Part shown: positions 14,610 through 29,916 of the stretch, in pieces | Numbering within the stretch: the first letter of the stretch is position 1 | Layout of the letters: the number at the start of each line of letters is the position of its first letter | Assembly: GCF_001483755.1 (NCBI RefSeq) | Contig: NZ_LQBK01000009.1 | Location: forward strand, 1 to 64,000 | Source: Kocuria rosea subsp. polaris | GTDB taxonomy: Bacteria; Actinomycetota; Actinomycetes; Actinomycetales; Micrococcaceae | Length of the DNA stretch: 64,000 nucleotides | Direction: 5' to 3' | Translations under genes and position numbers: made by a program | Notes under the pieces: model-generated | What the model was told of the DNA's origin: nothing | The model's database searches: none | What the model saw: only the letters and a program-made list of their open reading frames with translations

Positions 14610-16072
14610 GGTCCCACGTGCTCGCGCTGCCGCCGGCCGCTGAGCAGCTCACCGGCGTCCGCGACGTCGCCCACGCGGTGGACCTTGACGAGGTTGGTGG
14701 TGCCGGCGACCCCGGGGGGCGAGCCGGCGCAGATCACGACCATGTCGTCCTTGCCGGCCAGGCCCTGCTCCTGCAGGTGCAGGTCCACCTGCCGGGTCAT
14801 GTCGTCCGTGTGGTCGACCTTCGCCACCTGGATGGGCTGCACGCCCCACAGCAGGGACATGAGCGCCGTCACCAGGGGCTCCGGGGTGAACGCGAGGATC
14901 GGGTGGGACGGGCGCAGCCGGGACAGCCGGCGGGCGGAGTCCCCGGACTGGGTGAACGTGCAGAGGTAGCTGACGTCGAGCTGCCGGGCGATGGTCACCG
15001 CCGCGCGGGTCACCGCACCCCCGCGGGTGCGCGGCTCCGTGCCCAGGGCGGGCACGCGCTCGAGGGCCTGGGACTCGGTGGCCTCGATGATCCGGGCCAT
15101 CGTCTCGATGGTCTCGATCGGGTACTTGCCCACCGAGGTCTCCCCGGAGAGCATGACCGCGTCCGCGCCGTCGAGGACGGCGTTGGCGCAGTCGGAGGCC
15201 TCGGCCCGGGTGGGGCGCGGGCTGTCGATCATCGACTCCAGCACCTGGGTCGCGACGATCACGGGCTTGGCCCAGCGCCGGGCCAGCTCGATGGCGCGCT
15301 TCTGCACGATCGGCACCTGCTCCAGCGGCAGCTCCACGCCGAGGTCGCCGCGGGCCACCATGATGCCGTCGAACGCGTCGATGATCTCGTGCAGGGAGTC
15401 CACGGCCTGCGGCTTCTCGATCTTCGCGATCACCGGCAGCCGCCGGCCCTCCTCGTCCATGATCTCGTGCACCCGAACGATGTCCTTGGCGTCGCGCACG
15501 AAGGACAGGGCGATGAGGTCCACGCCGCGGCGCAGGGCCCAGCGCAGGTCGTCCTCGTCCTTGTCGGACAGGGCCGGGACGTTCACGGCCACGCCCGGCA
15601 GGTTGATCCCCTTGTTGTTGGACACCGGCCCGCCCACGACCACCTCGGTGGTCACCGTGGTGTCCGAGACGGCGGTGGCGCGCAGAGCCACCCGGCCGTC
15701 GTCGATGAGCAGCGGGTCGCCCACGTTCACGTCGCCCGGCAGGCCCTTGTGCGTGGTGGAGCACAGGCTCGGCGTGCCCTCGACGTCGTCGACCGTGATC
15801 GAGAACTCGTCGCCGGGCAGCAGCTCGTGGGGGCCATCCGCGAAGCGGCCGAGCCGGATCTTCGGCCCCTGCAGGTCCGCGAGGATCGCGACCGTCTGCC
15901 CGGCGTCCGCCGAGGCGCGCCGCAGGTTCTCGTAGGACGCGTCGTGCACGGAGTGGTCGCCGTGGCTCATGTTGAGCCGGGCCACGTTCATGCCGGACCG
16001 GATCGCCTGGGAGAGGTTCTCGTACGAGGAGATGGCCGGGCCGATCGTGGCCACGATCTTAGCTCGTCGCAT
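14594..16072 (-). CDS. pyk: Pyruvate kinase
   Basis: A 492-residue glycolytic enzyme that converts phosphoenolpyruvate and ADP to pyruvate and ATP. The N-terminal MRRAKIVATIGPA, the MNVARLNMSHG substrate loop, the metal/ATP site (IAKIEKPQAVDS) and the active-site block MVARGDLGVELP are intact, as is KPVIVATQVLESM. The C-terminal allosteric domain (about residues 345-480) is complete. The ATG at 16072 follows AAGGCGG. A -10-like TAGGCT (16161-16166) lies about 90 bases upstream. It shares its 3' end with the thioesterase gene and is separated from gltD by a strong hairpin. Confidence 0.97.
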   Translation of the reverse strand: MRRAKIVATIGPAISSYENLSQAIRSGMNVARLNMSHGDHSVHDASYENLRRASADAGQTVAILADLQGPKIRLGRFADGPHELLPGDEFSITVDDVEGTPSLCSTTHKGLPGDVNVGDPLLIDDGRVALRATAVSDTTVTTEVVVGGPVSNNKGINLPGVAVNVPALSDKDEDDLRWALRRGVDLIALSFVRDAKDIVRVHEIMDEEGRRLPVIAKIEKPQAVDSLHEIIDAFDGIMVARGDLGVELPLEQVPIVQKRAIELARRWAKPVIVATQVLESMIDSPRPTRAEASDCANAVLDGADAVMLSGETSVGKYPIETIETMARIIEATESQALERVPALGTEPRTRGGAVTRAAVTIARQLDVSYLCTFTQSGDSARRLSRLRPSHPILAFTPEPLVTALMSLLWGVQPIQVAKVDHTDDMTRQVDLHLQEQGLAGKDDMVVICAGSPPGVAGTTNLVKVHRVGDVADAGELLSGRRQREHVGPWRES

Positions 16073-16224
16073 GTGTGCCGCCTTGGGTCGAGGGGTGCCA
16101 CCGGGGAGGACGTGCACAGCACTGCGGCCGGGGGCGCCCGGGGGCGGGGAGGTCGTGTCCAGCCTACCAACGCCGCCGCCGGTGTCGAGGCGGGCGGGTC
16201 CCCGCCCGGCGCCGGACGTGCGAC

Positions 16225-16270
16225 GGCGCGGGCCGCGCCCCCTCCGTGGGAAGGGGGCGCGGCCCGCGCC
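16225..16270. terminator. Terminator hairpin after gltD
   Basis: A perfect 19-bp stem (16225-16243 with 16252-16270) and an 8-base loop lie downstream of gltD and upstream of the pyk promoter. On the minus strand it is preceded by the 8-bp repeat run. Confidence 0.8.
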
Positions 16271-16310
16271 GTGGTGCTGTGGTGCTGTGGTGCTGTGGTG
16301 CTGTGGCGCC
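16271..16310. repeat. 8-bp tandem repeat in the gltD 3' region
   Basis: Four perfect copies of GTGGTGCT (16271-16302) plus a degenerate fifth copy (16303-16310) fill the gap between the terminator hairpin and the gltD stop codon. The run would be transcribed as part of the gltD 3' end. Confidence 0.9.
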
Positions 16311-16313
16311 GTG

Positions 16314-22440
<6,127 letters not shown>

Positions 22441-22706
22441 GACTGACGTCTCCTCACCATGGGATGCGGTCAACAGGAGCGGCCCCCCGCGGCAGGGCTC
22501 CGGTCGGGAGGTGCCGCCGGATCGTGAGCTGCCCCCGGCGTCCTCGAGCAGTGGTCGTGGAGGTGCCGGGCGGCGGAAGGGCCCCGTTCCAGGAAGGTCC
22601 GGCGGTGGACGATCGTGGCGTGCACCGGAGGCGGCGGACGTGGTTCACCCGTCCGCCGGTCAGGCGCCAGAGAAATCTAGCACTCAGATGTTACAGCTCT
22701 GAAAAC
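22441..22706 (-). promoter_or_regulatory. gltB promoter and about 227-base leader
   Basis: Most of the 306-base gap between lgt and gltB. On the minus strand TAGATT (22674-22679) is a good -10 with TTCAGA (22698-22703, 18-base spacer) as a possible -35. On the plus strand GTTAC-N6-GAAAAC (22690-22706) resembles the actinobacterial GlnR box and overlaps the -35. The leader of about 227 bases contains an open frame of about 64 codons that starts at a GTG (22648) and stops at 22454, just before the gltB ribosome site. No known riboswitch is recognised. Confidence 0.5.
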
Positions 22707-22746
22707 TCCCGGGCCAGGTACTGGATCCCGGCTCCCGGTGCGGTGC

Positions 22747-23634
22747 TCAGGCGTGCGCGGCCCCCACGGCGCCGCGGGCCCGGCGGCGGCGGAGCACGAC
22801 CGCCGCGAACAGGGTCAGCCCGAGCAGGACCAGCCCCAGGGAGGTCCACACGTGCACGCGCTGGCCCAGCACCATGAGGGCCGGGTCGATCCGCAGGAAC
22901 AGCTCGATGAGCATCCGCCCGAGGCCGTAGTGCACGAGGTAGAGGGCGAACAGGCGGCCCCCGTCCAGGCGGAACCTCCGGTCCAGCGCCAGCAGCAGCA
23001 CCACGCCGAGCAGGTTCCACAGGGACTCGTAGAGGAACGTGGGGTGGAAGAGCGTGTCCGCCGGAAGCCCGGCGGGGAAGTTCGCGCCGGAGGGGTCGAT
23101 CTCGAGCCCCCACGGGAGGGTGGTGGGCCGCCCGAACAGCTCCTGGTTGAACCAGTTGCCCCAGCGGCCGATCGCCTGGGCGAGCAGCAGCCCGGGGGCG
23201 GCGGCGTCGGCGAAGACCGCCAGGGGGATCCCGTGCCGGCGGCAGACCCACCACGCGGCGAGGGCCCCGAACGCCACGGCCCCCATGATCCCGAGGCCGC
23301 CCTCCCAGATCCGCAGCGCGTCGAGGGGGTCGGCGCCCGGGCCGAAGTAGCCGGCCGGGTCGGTGATCAGCACGTGGTACACCCGGGCGCCCACGATCCC
23401 GGCGGGCACGGCCCACATCACGATGTCCCACACGATCTCCGGGTCCAGCCCCCGGGCCGCCCAGCGGCGCGTGGTCAGCCACAGCGCGGCCGCGATGCCC
23501 AGGAGGATGCACAGGGCGTAGGCGTGCACGGTCAGGGGGCCGACCGAGAAGCCGGACCAGTCCGGGGAGGGGATGCCCTGCCGGAGCGGGGCGCTCATCA
23601 GGGCGGGCACGGGGGGAACGGCGCTCAGCAGCAT
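22747..23634 (-). CDS. lgt: Prolipoprotein diacylglyceryl transferase
   Basis: A 295-residue membrane enzyme that transfers diacylglycerol from phosphatidylglycerol to the lipobox cysteine of prolipoproteins. About seven membrane segments are visible. The signature blocks are IWEGGLGIMGA, AIGRWGNWFNQELFG (with the essential Arg) and HPTFLYESLWN. The C-terminus ends in a short Arg-rich tail after the last helix. The ATG at 23634 has GAGG nine bases upstream. It follows trpA, separated by a terminator hairpin, as in many actinobacteria. Two predicted client lipoproteins (30807 and 52762) are encoded in the window. Confidence 0.96.
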   Translation of the reverse strand: MLLSAVPPVPALMSAPLRQGIPSPDWSGFSVGPLTVHAYALCILLGIAAALWLTTRRWAARGLDPEIVWDIVMWAVPAGIVGARVYHVLITDPAGYFGPGADPLDALRIWEGGLGIMGAVAFGALAAWWVCRRHGIPLAVFADAAAPGLLLAQAIGRWGNWFNQELFGRPTTLPWGLEIDPSGANFPAGLPADTLFHPTFLYESLWNLLGVVLLLALDRRFRLDGGRLFALYLVHYGLGRMLIELFLRIDPALMVLGQRVHVWTSLGLVLLGLTLFAAVVLRRRRARGAVGAAHA

Positions 23635-23667
23635 GCGGTGGGGCCTCGGCTCGTGGGGTCGTCGGGA

Positions 23668-23705
23668 CGGGCGGCCCGGCCCCCGTGCAGGGGCGGGGCC
23701 GCCCG
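23668..23705 (-). terminator. Hairpin between trpA and lgt
   Basis: A 16-bp GC stem with one mismatch (23668-23683 with 23690-23705) lies ten bases after the trpA stop and ends the trp transcript. Confidence 0.7.
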
Positions 23706-23714
23706 GTCACGCTA

Positions 23715-24569
23715 TCAGGAGCGCCCGGCCAGTTCCCGGGTCAGGGCGCCCACGGCCTCGGGGCCGCCGTCGGCCAGCGCCTGCACGAGCGCGGTGCCCA
23801 CGATGACACCGTCCGCGTACGCGCCGATCTCCTCGACGTGCTCCCGGCGGGAGACCCCCAGGCCCACGCAGACGTGCTGCGCGCCGGCCGCGCGCGTGTC
23901 GGCGACGAGCTGCTCGGCGACGTCGGAGACGGCGTCCCGGGCCCCCGTGACGCCCATCACGGAAACCGCGTAGACGAAGCCGCTCGCGGCCTTGACCACG
24001 AGGTCGAGGCGTTCCCGGGAGGAGGAGGGCGCCACCAGGAAGATCCGGTCCAGGCCGTGGGCCCGGGACGCGGCGAACCACTCGGCGGCCTCGTCCGGGA
24101 TCAGGTCCGGGGTGATCATGCCCGCTCCCCCGGCCTCGGCGAGCCGCCGGGCGAAGGTGTCCACGCCCATCTGCAGGACCGGGTTCCAGTAGGTCATCAC
24201 CACGGGCACCGCGTCGGTGCGCTCGGCCACGGCGCGGACCACCCGGAACACGTCGGCCACCCGGAAGCCGTTGGCCAGGGCCGTCGTCGTCGCGTGCTGG
24301 ATCACCGGCCCGTCCATGACGGGGTCCGAGTAGGGGATGCCGATCTCGATGACGTCCGCGCCGTTGGTGCCCAGGGCCACGGCCGCCTCGATGGACTCCT
24401 CCACGGTCGGGAAGCCCGCCGGGAGGTAGCCCACCAGGGCCGGCCGGCCCTGCGCGCGGCACTCGGCGAGGCGGGCGGAGAGCCGCGAGTCCGGGTCGGC
24501 GCTCAGGCCCGGCGGCAGGATGCGGGAGGCGAGGTCCGCCCCGGAGGTCTCGTGTCGGGTGGTGCTCAC
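23715..24569 (-). CDS. trpA: Tryptophan synthase alpha subunit
   Basis: A 284-residue TIM-barrel enzyme that cleaves indole-3-glycerol phosphate to indole and glyceraldehyde-3-phosphate, passing indole to TrpB. Visible motifs are [14 protein letters not shown], the catalytic Glu/Asp region [22 protein letters not shown], and [12 protein letters not shown] with GVIVGTALV near the C-terminus for the phosphate. The GTG at 24569 overlaps the stop of the trpC-trpB fusion by four bases (GTGA), giving coupled translation and likely balanced production of the alpha and beta chains. A hairpin terminator follows. Confidence 0.96.
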   Translation of the reverse strand: MSTTRHETSGADLASRILPPGLSADPDSRLSARLAECRAQGRPALVGYLPAGFPTVEESIEAAVALGTNGADVIEIGIPYSDPVMDGPVIQHATTTALANGFRVADVFRVVRAVAERTDAVPVVMTYWNPVLQMGVDTFARRLAEAGGAGMITPDLIPDEAAEWFAASRAHGLDRIFLVAPSSSRERLDLVVKAASGFVYAVSVMGVTGARDAVSDVAEQLVADTRAAGAQHVCVGLGVSRREHVEEIGAYADGVIVGTALVQALADGGPEAVGALTRELAGRS

Positions 24570-26692
24570 AGTCGCTCGCCCTTCTCGCCGAGCTCAGCCT
24601 CGGCGCTGTCGTCCGGGAGCATCCCGAACCATTCCGCGGCGGTCGCCACGTCCTTGTCGCCGCGCCCCGAGAGGGAGACGACGACGATCTTCTCGGCGGC
24701 CGCCTCCGGCCCGAGCTCCTCGACCCAGCGGCGGCCGATCTTCAGCGCCCCGGCCAGGGCGTGGGAGGTCTCGATCGCGGGGATGATGCCCTCGGTGCGG
24801 CACAGCAGCCGGAAGGCCTCCATCGCCTCCGAGTCGGTGATCGCCTCGTAGCGGGCCCGGCCGATGTCGTGCAGGTACGAGTGCTCGGGGCCCACGGCCG
24901 GGTAGTCCAGGCCCGCGGAGATCGAGTGGGACTCGAGGGTCTGCCCGTCCTCGTCCTGCATGAGGTAGGTGCGGGCGCCGTGCAGCACGCCGGGCCGGCC
25001 CAGGGAGATCGTGGCGGCGTGGCGTCCGGACTCCACGCCGTCCCCGCCGGCCTCGAGGCCGTACAGCTCCACTGAGGGGTCGTCCAGGAAGCCGTGGAAG
25101 ATGCCGATCGCGTTGGAGCCGCCGCCCACGCAGGCCGCCACGGCGTCCGGGAGCCGCCCGGTCTGCGCCAGGACCTGCTCGCGGGTCTCCTCGCCGATCT
25201 GCTCGTGGAAGTAGCGCACCATGGCGGGGAACGGGTACGGCCCCGCCGCGGTGCCCAGCAGGTAGTGGGTGTGCTCGACGGAGGCGACCCAGTCCCGCAG
25301 CGCCTCGTTGATGGCGTCCTTGAGCGTGCGGGAGCCGTTGGTCACGGGCACCACGGTGGCGCCCAGCAGCTCCATCCGTGCGACGTTGAGGGCCTGCCGC
25401 CGGGTGTCCTCCTCGCCCATGTAGACCACGCACTCCATCCCGAACAGCGCGGCCGCGGTGGCCGAGGCCACGCCGTGCTGGCCGGCGCCGGTCTCGGCGA
25501 TCAGCCGGGTCTTGCCCATCCGCCGCGCGAGCAGCGCCTGGCCGAGCACGTTGTTGATCTTGTGCGAGCCGGTGTGGTTGAGGTCCTCCCGCTTGAGGAA
25601 GATCCGGCACCCGGCCTCGGCGGCGAAGCGCTGGGCCTCGGTGAGCAGGGAGGGGCGGTTCGAGTAGTCGCGGGAGAGCCGTTGGAACTCGGCGATGAAC
25701 TCCGGATCGGCCTTCGCCTTCTCGAAGACGTCCGTCAGCTCGTCGAGGGCGGCGATGAGGGACTCCGGCATCCACCGGCCCCCGAAGTCCCCGAAGTACG
25801 GCCCGGGGGCCTCGCGCAGGGAGGACGCCTCCGCGGCGACGGCCTCCGCCTCGGCCTCGGGGACGCGCCGGGCGGCCCGCGCGGCGGCGCCGGCCGCGCG
25901 GAAGCTCGTGATGGTCGCGGCCGGCTCGGCGCTGCGCACGAGGGCCTCCCCCACCAGGACGGCCTTGGCCCCGTGCGAGGCGTAGAGGGCGATCTGCTCC
26001 TCGCCCTCGACCCCGGACTCGGCCACGATCACGGCGTCCTGGGGCAGGAGCCCGGCGAGCCGGCCGAAGGTCTCGACGTCGGTGTCGAGCGTCTTGAGGT
26101 TGCGGACGTTGACGCCCACGATGCGGGCGCCCACGGCGACCGCGCGCTCGATCTCCTCCGGGGTGTGCGTCTCGACCAGCGCGTGCATGCCCAGCTCGTG
26201 GGTCAGCGCGAGGAAGCGGCGCAGCTCGTCGTCGGAGAGCGCGGCGACGATCAGCAGCACGAGGTCCGCCCCGTGGGCCCGCGCCTCCCAGATCTGGTAC
26301 TCGTCCACCGTGAAGTCCTTGCGCAGCACGGGAACGCCCACGGCCGCGCGCACGGCGTCGAGGTCGGCCAGGGAGCCGTTGAAGCGCCGCTGCTCGGTCA
26401 GCACGGAGATCACCGAGGCGCCGCCGTGCTCGTAGGCCGCGGCCAGGCGGGCGGGGTCGTCGATCGGAGCCAGCGCGCCCTTGGAGGGGCTGGAGCGCTT
26501 GACCTCGGCGATGACCTGCACGGCGTCCGTGCTGGGTCCCCGCAGCGCCGTCTCGGCGTCCAGGGCCGGGGGCCGCTGCGCGGCCGCGCGGCGGAGCTCG
26601 TCGAGGCCGACCTGCGCGCGGCGCTCGGCCAGGTCCGCCCGGACGCCCTCGATGATGGCGTCCAGGACCGTCCCGGTGCTCTGTTGCGACAT
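24566..26692 (-). CDS. trpCB: Fused indole-3-glycerol phosphate synthase / tryptophan synthase beta
   Basis: A single 708-residue open frame joins TrpC and TrpB. Residues 1-265 are the TrpC barrel ([12 protein letters not shown] with K65, VLRKDF with K125, [14 protein letters not shown]). Residues about 266-296 form an Ala/Glu-rich linker. Residues about 297-708 are TrpB, with PLP lysine K378 in [20 protein letters not shown] and the phosphate loop VGGGSNAIG. Both active sites look intact, and no frameshift or stop separates them. The fusion places the enzyme that makes indoleglycerol phosphate on the same chain as the one that uses indole, with TrpA encoded in a 4-base overlap. Such fusions are known in some actinobacteria. 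The ATG at 26692 follows AGGA. Confidence 0.95.
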   Translation of the reverse strand: MSQQSTGTVLDAIIEGVRADLAERRAQVGLDELRRAAAQRPPALDAETALRGPSTDAVQVIAEVKRSSPSKGALAPIDDPARLAAAYEHGGASVISVLTEQRRFNGSLADLDAVRAAVGVPVLRKDFTVDEYQIWEARAHGADLVLLIVAALSDDELRRFLALTHELGMHALVETHTPEEIERAVAVGARIVGVNVRNLKTLDTDVETFGRLAGLLPQDAVIVAESGVEGEEQIALYASHGAKAVLVGEALVRSAEPAATITSFRAAGAAARAARRVPEAEAEAVAAEASSLREAPGPYFGDFGGRWMPESLIAALDELTDVFEKAKADPEFIAEFQRLSRDYSNRPSLLTEAQRFAAEAGCRIFLKREDLNHTGSHKINNVLGQALLARRMGKTRLIAETGAGQHGVASATAAALFGMECVVYMGEEDTRRQALNVARMELLGATVVPVTNGSRTLKDAINEALRDWVASVEHTHYLLGTAAGPYPFPAMVRYFHEQIGEETREQVLAQTGRLPDAVAACVGGGSNAIGIFHGFLDDPSVELYGLEAGGDGVESGRHAATISLGRPGVLHGARTYLMQDEDGQTLESHSISAGLDYPAVGPEHSYLHDIGRARYEAITDSEAMEAFRLLCRTEGIIPAIETSHALAGALKIGRRWVEELGPEAAAEKIVVVSLSGRGDKDVATAAEWFGMLPDDSAEAELGEKGERL

Positions 26693-26760
26693 GGTTTCCT
26701 GTCCTCTCGGCGGCGCGGGCCGCCCTGGTGCGTTCGTGGGGTGCGGGCCGGTCGGGACGG

Positions 26761-26787
26761 CGGCCGGCTCCCGACGGGAGCCGGCCG
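26761..26787 (-). terminator. Intercistronic hairpin before trpCB
   Basis: A perfect 12-bp stem (26761-26772 with 26776-26787) with loop GAC lies between the HGxxPAAW-like gene and trpCB. It may be a partial terminator or an mRNA stability element. Confidence 0.5.
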
Positions 26788-26836
26788 GCCCGGGCGCGTG
26801 CCGCGCCCCCCGTGGCCGGCTCGCGCCGGCCCGGTC

Positions 26837-27100
26837 TCAGCCCTGGTGGTTGCGGGCCTCGTGCTTGCGCTGCTCGGAGCCGCTGCCGTGCCCCATGGAG
26901 CGGAGCACGGCACCGGCCACGAGCCCGACGGCGACCAGCACGATGCCCACGATCAGCAGGACGGTGCTGCCCACCGTGAAGCCCACCACGCCGACGATGA
27001 CGCCCAGCGACATGATGCCGATGGTCACCCACGCGGCCAGCGTGTTGCCGTGCCCCACGAAGCCGGTGTGGTCGAGGACGATCTCGTTTCCGTTTGCCAT
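26837..27100 (-). CDS. Small membrane protein, HGxxPAAW-like
   Basis: An 87-residue protein with two predicted membrane helices (about residues 20-42 and 47-67) and a charged, His-containing tail. The N-terminal HGNTLAAW matches the HGxxPAAW pattern of a small actinobacterial family except for Leu in place of Pro. Its role is unknown. The family often sits in trp operons, as here between the Trp-associated membrane protein and trpCB, which suggests co-expression but not function. The ATG at 27100 is preceded by GGGAG nine bases upstream; the longer open frame to 27226 has no ribosome site. Confidence 0.8.
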   Translation of the reverse strand: MANGNEIVLDHTGFVGHGNTLAAWVTIGIMSLGVIVGVVGFTVGSTVLLIVGIVLVAVGLVAGAVLRSMGHGSGSEQRKHEARNHQG

Positions 27101-27293
27101 GTTGTTGCACTCCCGATTTCCCTGCCGGAGCCGGCCGGCTCGGCTCGCACGGCCCCGGCGGGGCGCGGCGGTTGCTGACAGTCTGTCCCGCCCCATTGTG
27201 CCACCCCCGGGGCCGCGCCCGCGCACGCCCCACGGGACTCCGGGGCGTGCGGCCTCCCGCGGCGGCGGACCCGGGCCCGGGGCGGTCGGAGGC

Positions 27294-27893
27294 TCAGGCG
27301 GTGGGGTCGCGGCCCTCGGTGAGGGCGTCCCAGGAGTCGATCTCGTCCCCGCGGCGGGCCGTCCCGGCCGGGGACCCGTCCGGCCCGGCGCGCTCGTAGC
27401 GGCGGGCCGCGGTCCACGACCGCCCCGCGACCAGGGCCCAGCCGCCGCACACCGCCACGAGCGCCGCGGCGGCCGCGGCGAGCCACGGCCAGACGGTCAC
27501 GGCGAAGTCGCCGCCGGCGTTGATCATCCCGGTGGCCTCGCCCACGGCCGTCTGCGCCGCGCCGGCCGGGTCCGCGAGCACCGCCACGGACGCCGCCAGG
27601 GCGCCGAGACCGGCGAGCAGCACCACCGAGGCCACCACGGCGCGCAGCACCCGCCCGGAGATCGCCGTGGTGAGGGCGCCGGCGGCGGCGACGAGACCGA
27701 GGGCGGTGACGGCCGGGGCGGCGTCGGACCCGGCGACGTCCACGGTCACGGGCTGCAGCGTGGTCTGCACCGTGGCGGAGACCCACGTGGCGGCCGAGCA
27801 GGCGAACACGGCCAGGGCGGCCACCAGGGTGGCGAGCACCACCGTGGACCGCCGGGACAGCGCCGCCGGCAGGGATGCGCGGGCCTCAGGCAC
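27294..27893 (-). CDS. Trp biosynthesis-associated membrane protein
   Basis: A 199-residue protein of the Trp_oprn_chp family (PF09534 type). Four hydrophobic segments are visible (about residues 15-37, 58-80, 82-105 and 132-155). The C-terminal cytoplasmic tail ends in IDSWDALTEGRDPT, the family's conserved tail motif. The function is unproven; it is almost always encoded beside trpE in actinobacteria. The GTG at 27893 overlaps the trpE stop by eight bases, so the two genes are translationally coupled. No signal peptide cleavage site is apparent. Confidence 0.88.
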   Translation of the reverse strand: MPEARASLPAALSRRSTVVLATLVAALAVFACSAATWVSATVQTTLQPVTVDVAGSDAAPAVTALGLVAAAGALTTAISGRVLRAVVASVVLLAGLGALAASVAVLADPAGAAQTAVGEATGMINAGGDFAVTVWPWLAAAAAALVAVCGGWALVAGRSWTAARRYERAGPDGSPAGTARRGDEIDSWDALTEGRDPTA

Positions 27894-29484
27894 GCCCGGC
27901 CCCCGTCCCCGGCACGGCCACGCGGTCGAGGTCCAGGGCCTGCAGCCGCTCGGCGAGCATGACCGCCCGCAGCGGCGCGGTGGCCTTGTTGAGGGACTCG
28001 AGGGCCTCGGTCTCGGGGTCCGAGTCGGCGACGATCCCGCCGCCGGCCTGCACGTAGGCCTTGCCGTCGACGAGCAGGGCCGTGCGGATGGCGATGGCCA
28101 TGTCCATGTCCCCCGCGAAGTCGAGGTAGCCGACCACGCCGCCGTAGACGGCGCGGCGCAGGGGCTCGTACTCGTCGAGCAGGCGCAGGGCCCGGGGCTT
28201 GGGCGCGCCCGAGAGAGTCCCGGCGGGGAACGTCGCGGCGAGCACGTCGTAGGCCGTGGCGTCCGGGCGCATCCGGCCCACCACGTTGGAGCACAGGTGC
28301 ATGATGTGGCTGAAGCGCTCCACCTCCATGAACTCGGTGACCTCCACTGAGCCCGGGACGGCGATCTTGGAGATGTCGTTGCGCGCGAGGTCCACGAGCA
28401 TGAGGTGCTCGGAGCGCTCCTTCTCGTCCTGGAGCAGGTCCCGCTCCAGCGCGACGTCCTCCTCGACCGTGCGCCCGCGCGGGCGGGAGCCGGCGATGGG
28501 GTGGGTCACGGCCTGGTCGCCGGTGACGGTCACGAGCGCCTCCGGGGAGGAGCCCACGACGGCGAAGGGACGGCCGTCGGCGTCCTCGAAGCTGTACAGG
28601 TACATGTACGGGCTGGGGTTGATGGCGCGCAGCATGCGGTACACGTCGAGGGAGTCGGCCGTGCACTCGGTCTCGAAGCGGCGGGAGACGACGACCTGGA
28701 AGATGTCCCCGTCCACGATGGCCTTCTTGCCCTCCACGATGGAGTTCATGAACAGGGTGCGGTCCCAGCTCTGGTCGACCTTGGACTCCAGGTCACCGCG
28801 GATCTCGTCGGTGCCGGTGAGCGTCGAGGCCGTGGCGTGGCCGAGGGGCCGGGCGAGCTGCTCCAGCATCGCGTGCACCCGGTCCACCGCGTCGGCCCAG
28901 GCCTCGTCGACGCGCTCGTCGGTGTCGTCGAAGTTGACGGCGTTGGCCACGAGCATCACGGTGCCGTCCGTGTTGTCGTGGATCGCGATGTCCGAGACCA
29001 GGTTCATGGCCAGCTCGGGGATCCGCAGGTCGTCCTCGGGCGGGTGCGGGAGCTTCTCCCAGCGGCGCACGGCCTCCCAGCCCACGAAGCCCACGAGCCC
29101 CGAGGTCAGCGGCGGGACGTCCTCGAAGCGCTCCGTGTGCAGCAGCGCCATCGTGTCCCGCAGCGCCTCGACCGGGTTGCCGCCGGTGGGGGCACCGGCC
29201 GGGGCCTGCCCGATCCAGTGCGCCTCGCCGTCCCGCGCCGTGAGGGTGGCCCGGGAGTTCGCGCCGATGAACGAGTACCGGGACCACACCCCGCCCTCGG
29301 CCGCGGACTCGAGCAGGAACGTGCCCGGCCGGGCCGCCCCGTCCTCGAGCGCGAGCGCCCGGTAGAGCCCGATCGGGGTCATGGCGTCCGCGAGGATCTT
29401 GACGCGGACGGGGATGACGCGGCGCTCCGCGGCGAGCGCGCGGAACTCCTCGAGCGTGGGGCTGATGGTGCCCAGGTCCTGCAT
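27886..29484 (-). CDS. trpE: Anthranilate synthase component I
   Basis: A 532-residue enzyme that converts chorismate to anthranilate, using ammonia from TrpG. The tryptophan feedback site is visible as LLES at residues 57-60. The C-terminal chorismate-binding domain contains GSSPEALVTV, the HPIAGSRPRG motif and FPAGTLSGAPKPRALRLL. The trpG and trpD genes are not in the window, so they must be elsewhere. The ATG at 29484 lies 52 bases after hisI. I see no leader peptide with tandem Trp codons or attenuator before trpE, so feedback inhibition may be the main control. Confidence 0.96.
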   Translation of the reverse strand: MQDLGTISPTLEEFRALAAERRVIPVRVKILADAMTPIGLYRALALEDGAARPGTFLLESAAEGGVWSRYSFIGANSRATLTARDGEAHWIGQAPAGAPTGGNPVEALRDTMALLHTERFEDVPPLTSGLVGFVGWEAVRRWEKLPHPPEDDLRIPELAMNLVSDIAIHDNTDGTVMLVANAVNFDDTDERVDEAWADAVDRVHAMLEQLARPLGHATASTLTGTDEIRGDLESKVDQSWDRTLFMNSIVEGKKAIVDGDIFQVVVSRRFETECTADSLDVYRMLRAINPSPYMYLYSFEDADGRPFAVVGSSPEALVTVTGDQAVTHPIAGSRPRGRTVEEDVALERDLLQDEKERSEHLMLVDLARNDISKIAVPGSVEVTEFMEVERFSHIMHLCSNVVGRMRPDATAYDVLAATFPAGTLSGAPKPRALRLLDEYEPLRRAVYGGVVGYLDFAGDMDMAIAIRTALLVDGKAYVQAGGGIVADSDPETEALESLNKATAPLRAVMLAERLQALDLDRVAVPGTGAGRA

Positions 29485-29535
29485 GGGTGTCGACCTGACT
29501 TCCTGGTGGCGGACGGGAGTACGGGGGTGGGCGGG

Positions 29536-29916
29536 TCAGACGGCGGAGACGGCGCCGAGGTCGCGGCCGTCGAAGCAGCTGCGGGTGCCGGTGTGGCAGG
29601 CCGCGCCGGTCTGGTCGACCCGGACGAGCAGCGCGTCGCCGTCGCAGTCGAGGCTGACGCTCTGCACCGCCTGGACGTGCCCGGAGGTGTCGCCCTTGCG
29701 CCAGTACTCCTGGCGGGAGCGGGACCAGAACGTCACGCGTCCCTCCGTGAGGGTCCGGCGCAGGGCCTCGTCGTCCATCCAGCCCAGCATCAGCACCTCG
29801 TGGGTGTCGTGCTGCTGCACCACGGCGGCCACGAGGCCCTGGGGGTCGCGCTTGAGCCGCCGGGCCACGGCGGGGTCGAGGACGTCGGTTCCGGGGTCGG
29901 GGGTCTGCTCGCTCAT
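29536..29916 (-). CDS. hisI: Phosphoribosyl-AMP cyclohydrolase
   Basis: A 126-residue zinc enzyme for the third step of histidine synthesis. The metal-binding residues are visible in [11 protein letters not shown] and CHTGTRSCF, and the substrate region [17 protein letters not shown] is typical. It is the single-domain form; hisE is a separate gene at 34368. I chose the ATG at 29916, which lies eight bases after TAGGAT and suggests a leaderless mRNA. The GTG two codons earlier (29922) is possible but sits too close to the -10. It is the first gene of a run leading into trpE. Confidence 0.92.
   Translation of the reverse strand: MSEQTPDPGTDVLDPAVARRLKRDPQGLVAAVVQQHDTHEVLMLGWMDDEALRRTLTEGRVTFWSRSRQEYWRKGDTSGHVQAVQSVSLDCDGDALLVRVDQTGAACHTGTRSCFDGRDLGAVSAV

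Noticed and set aside
24566-26692. Artificial fusion of trpC and trpB by sequencing error
   Set aside because: The junction is a smooth Ala/Glu-rich linker with normal codon use, both halves are complete, and comparable fusions exist in other actinobacteria.
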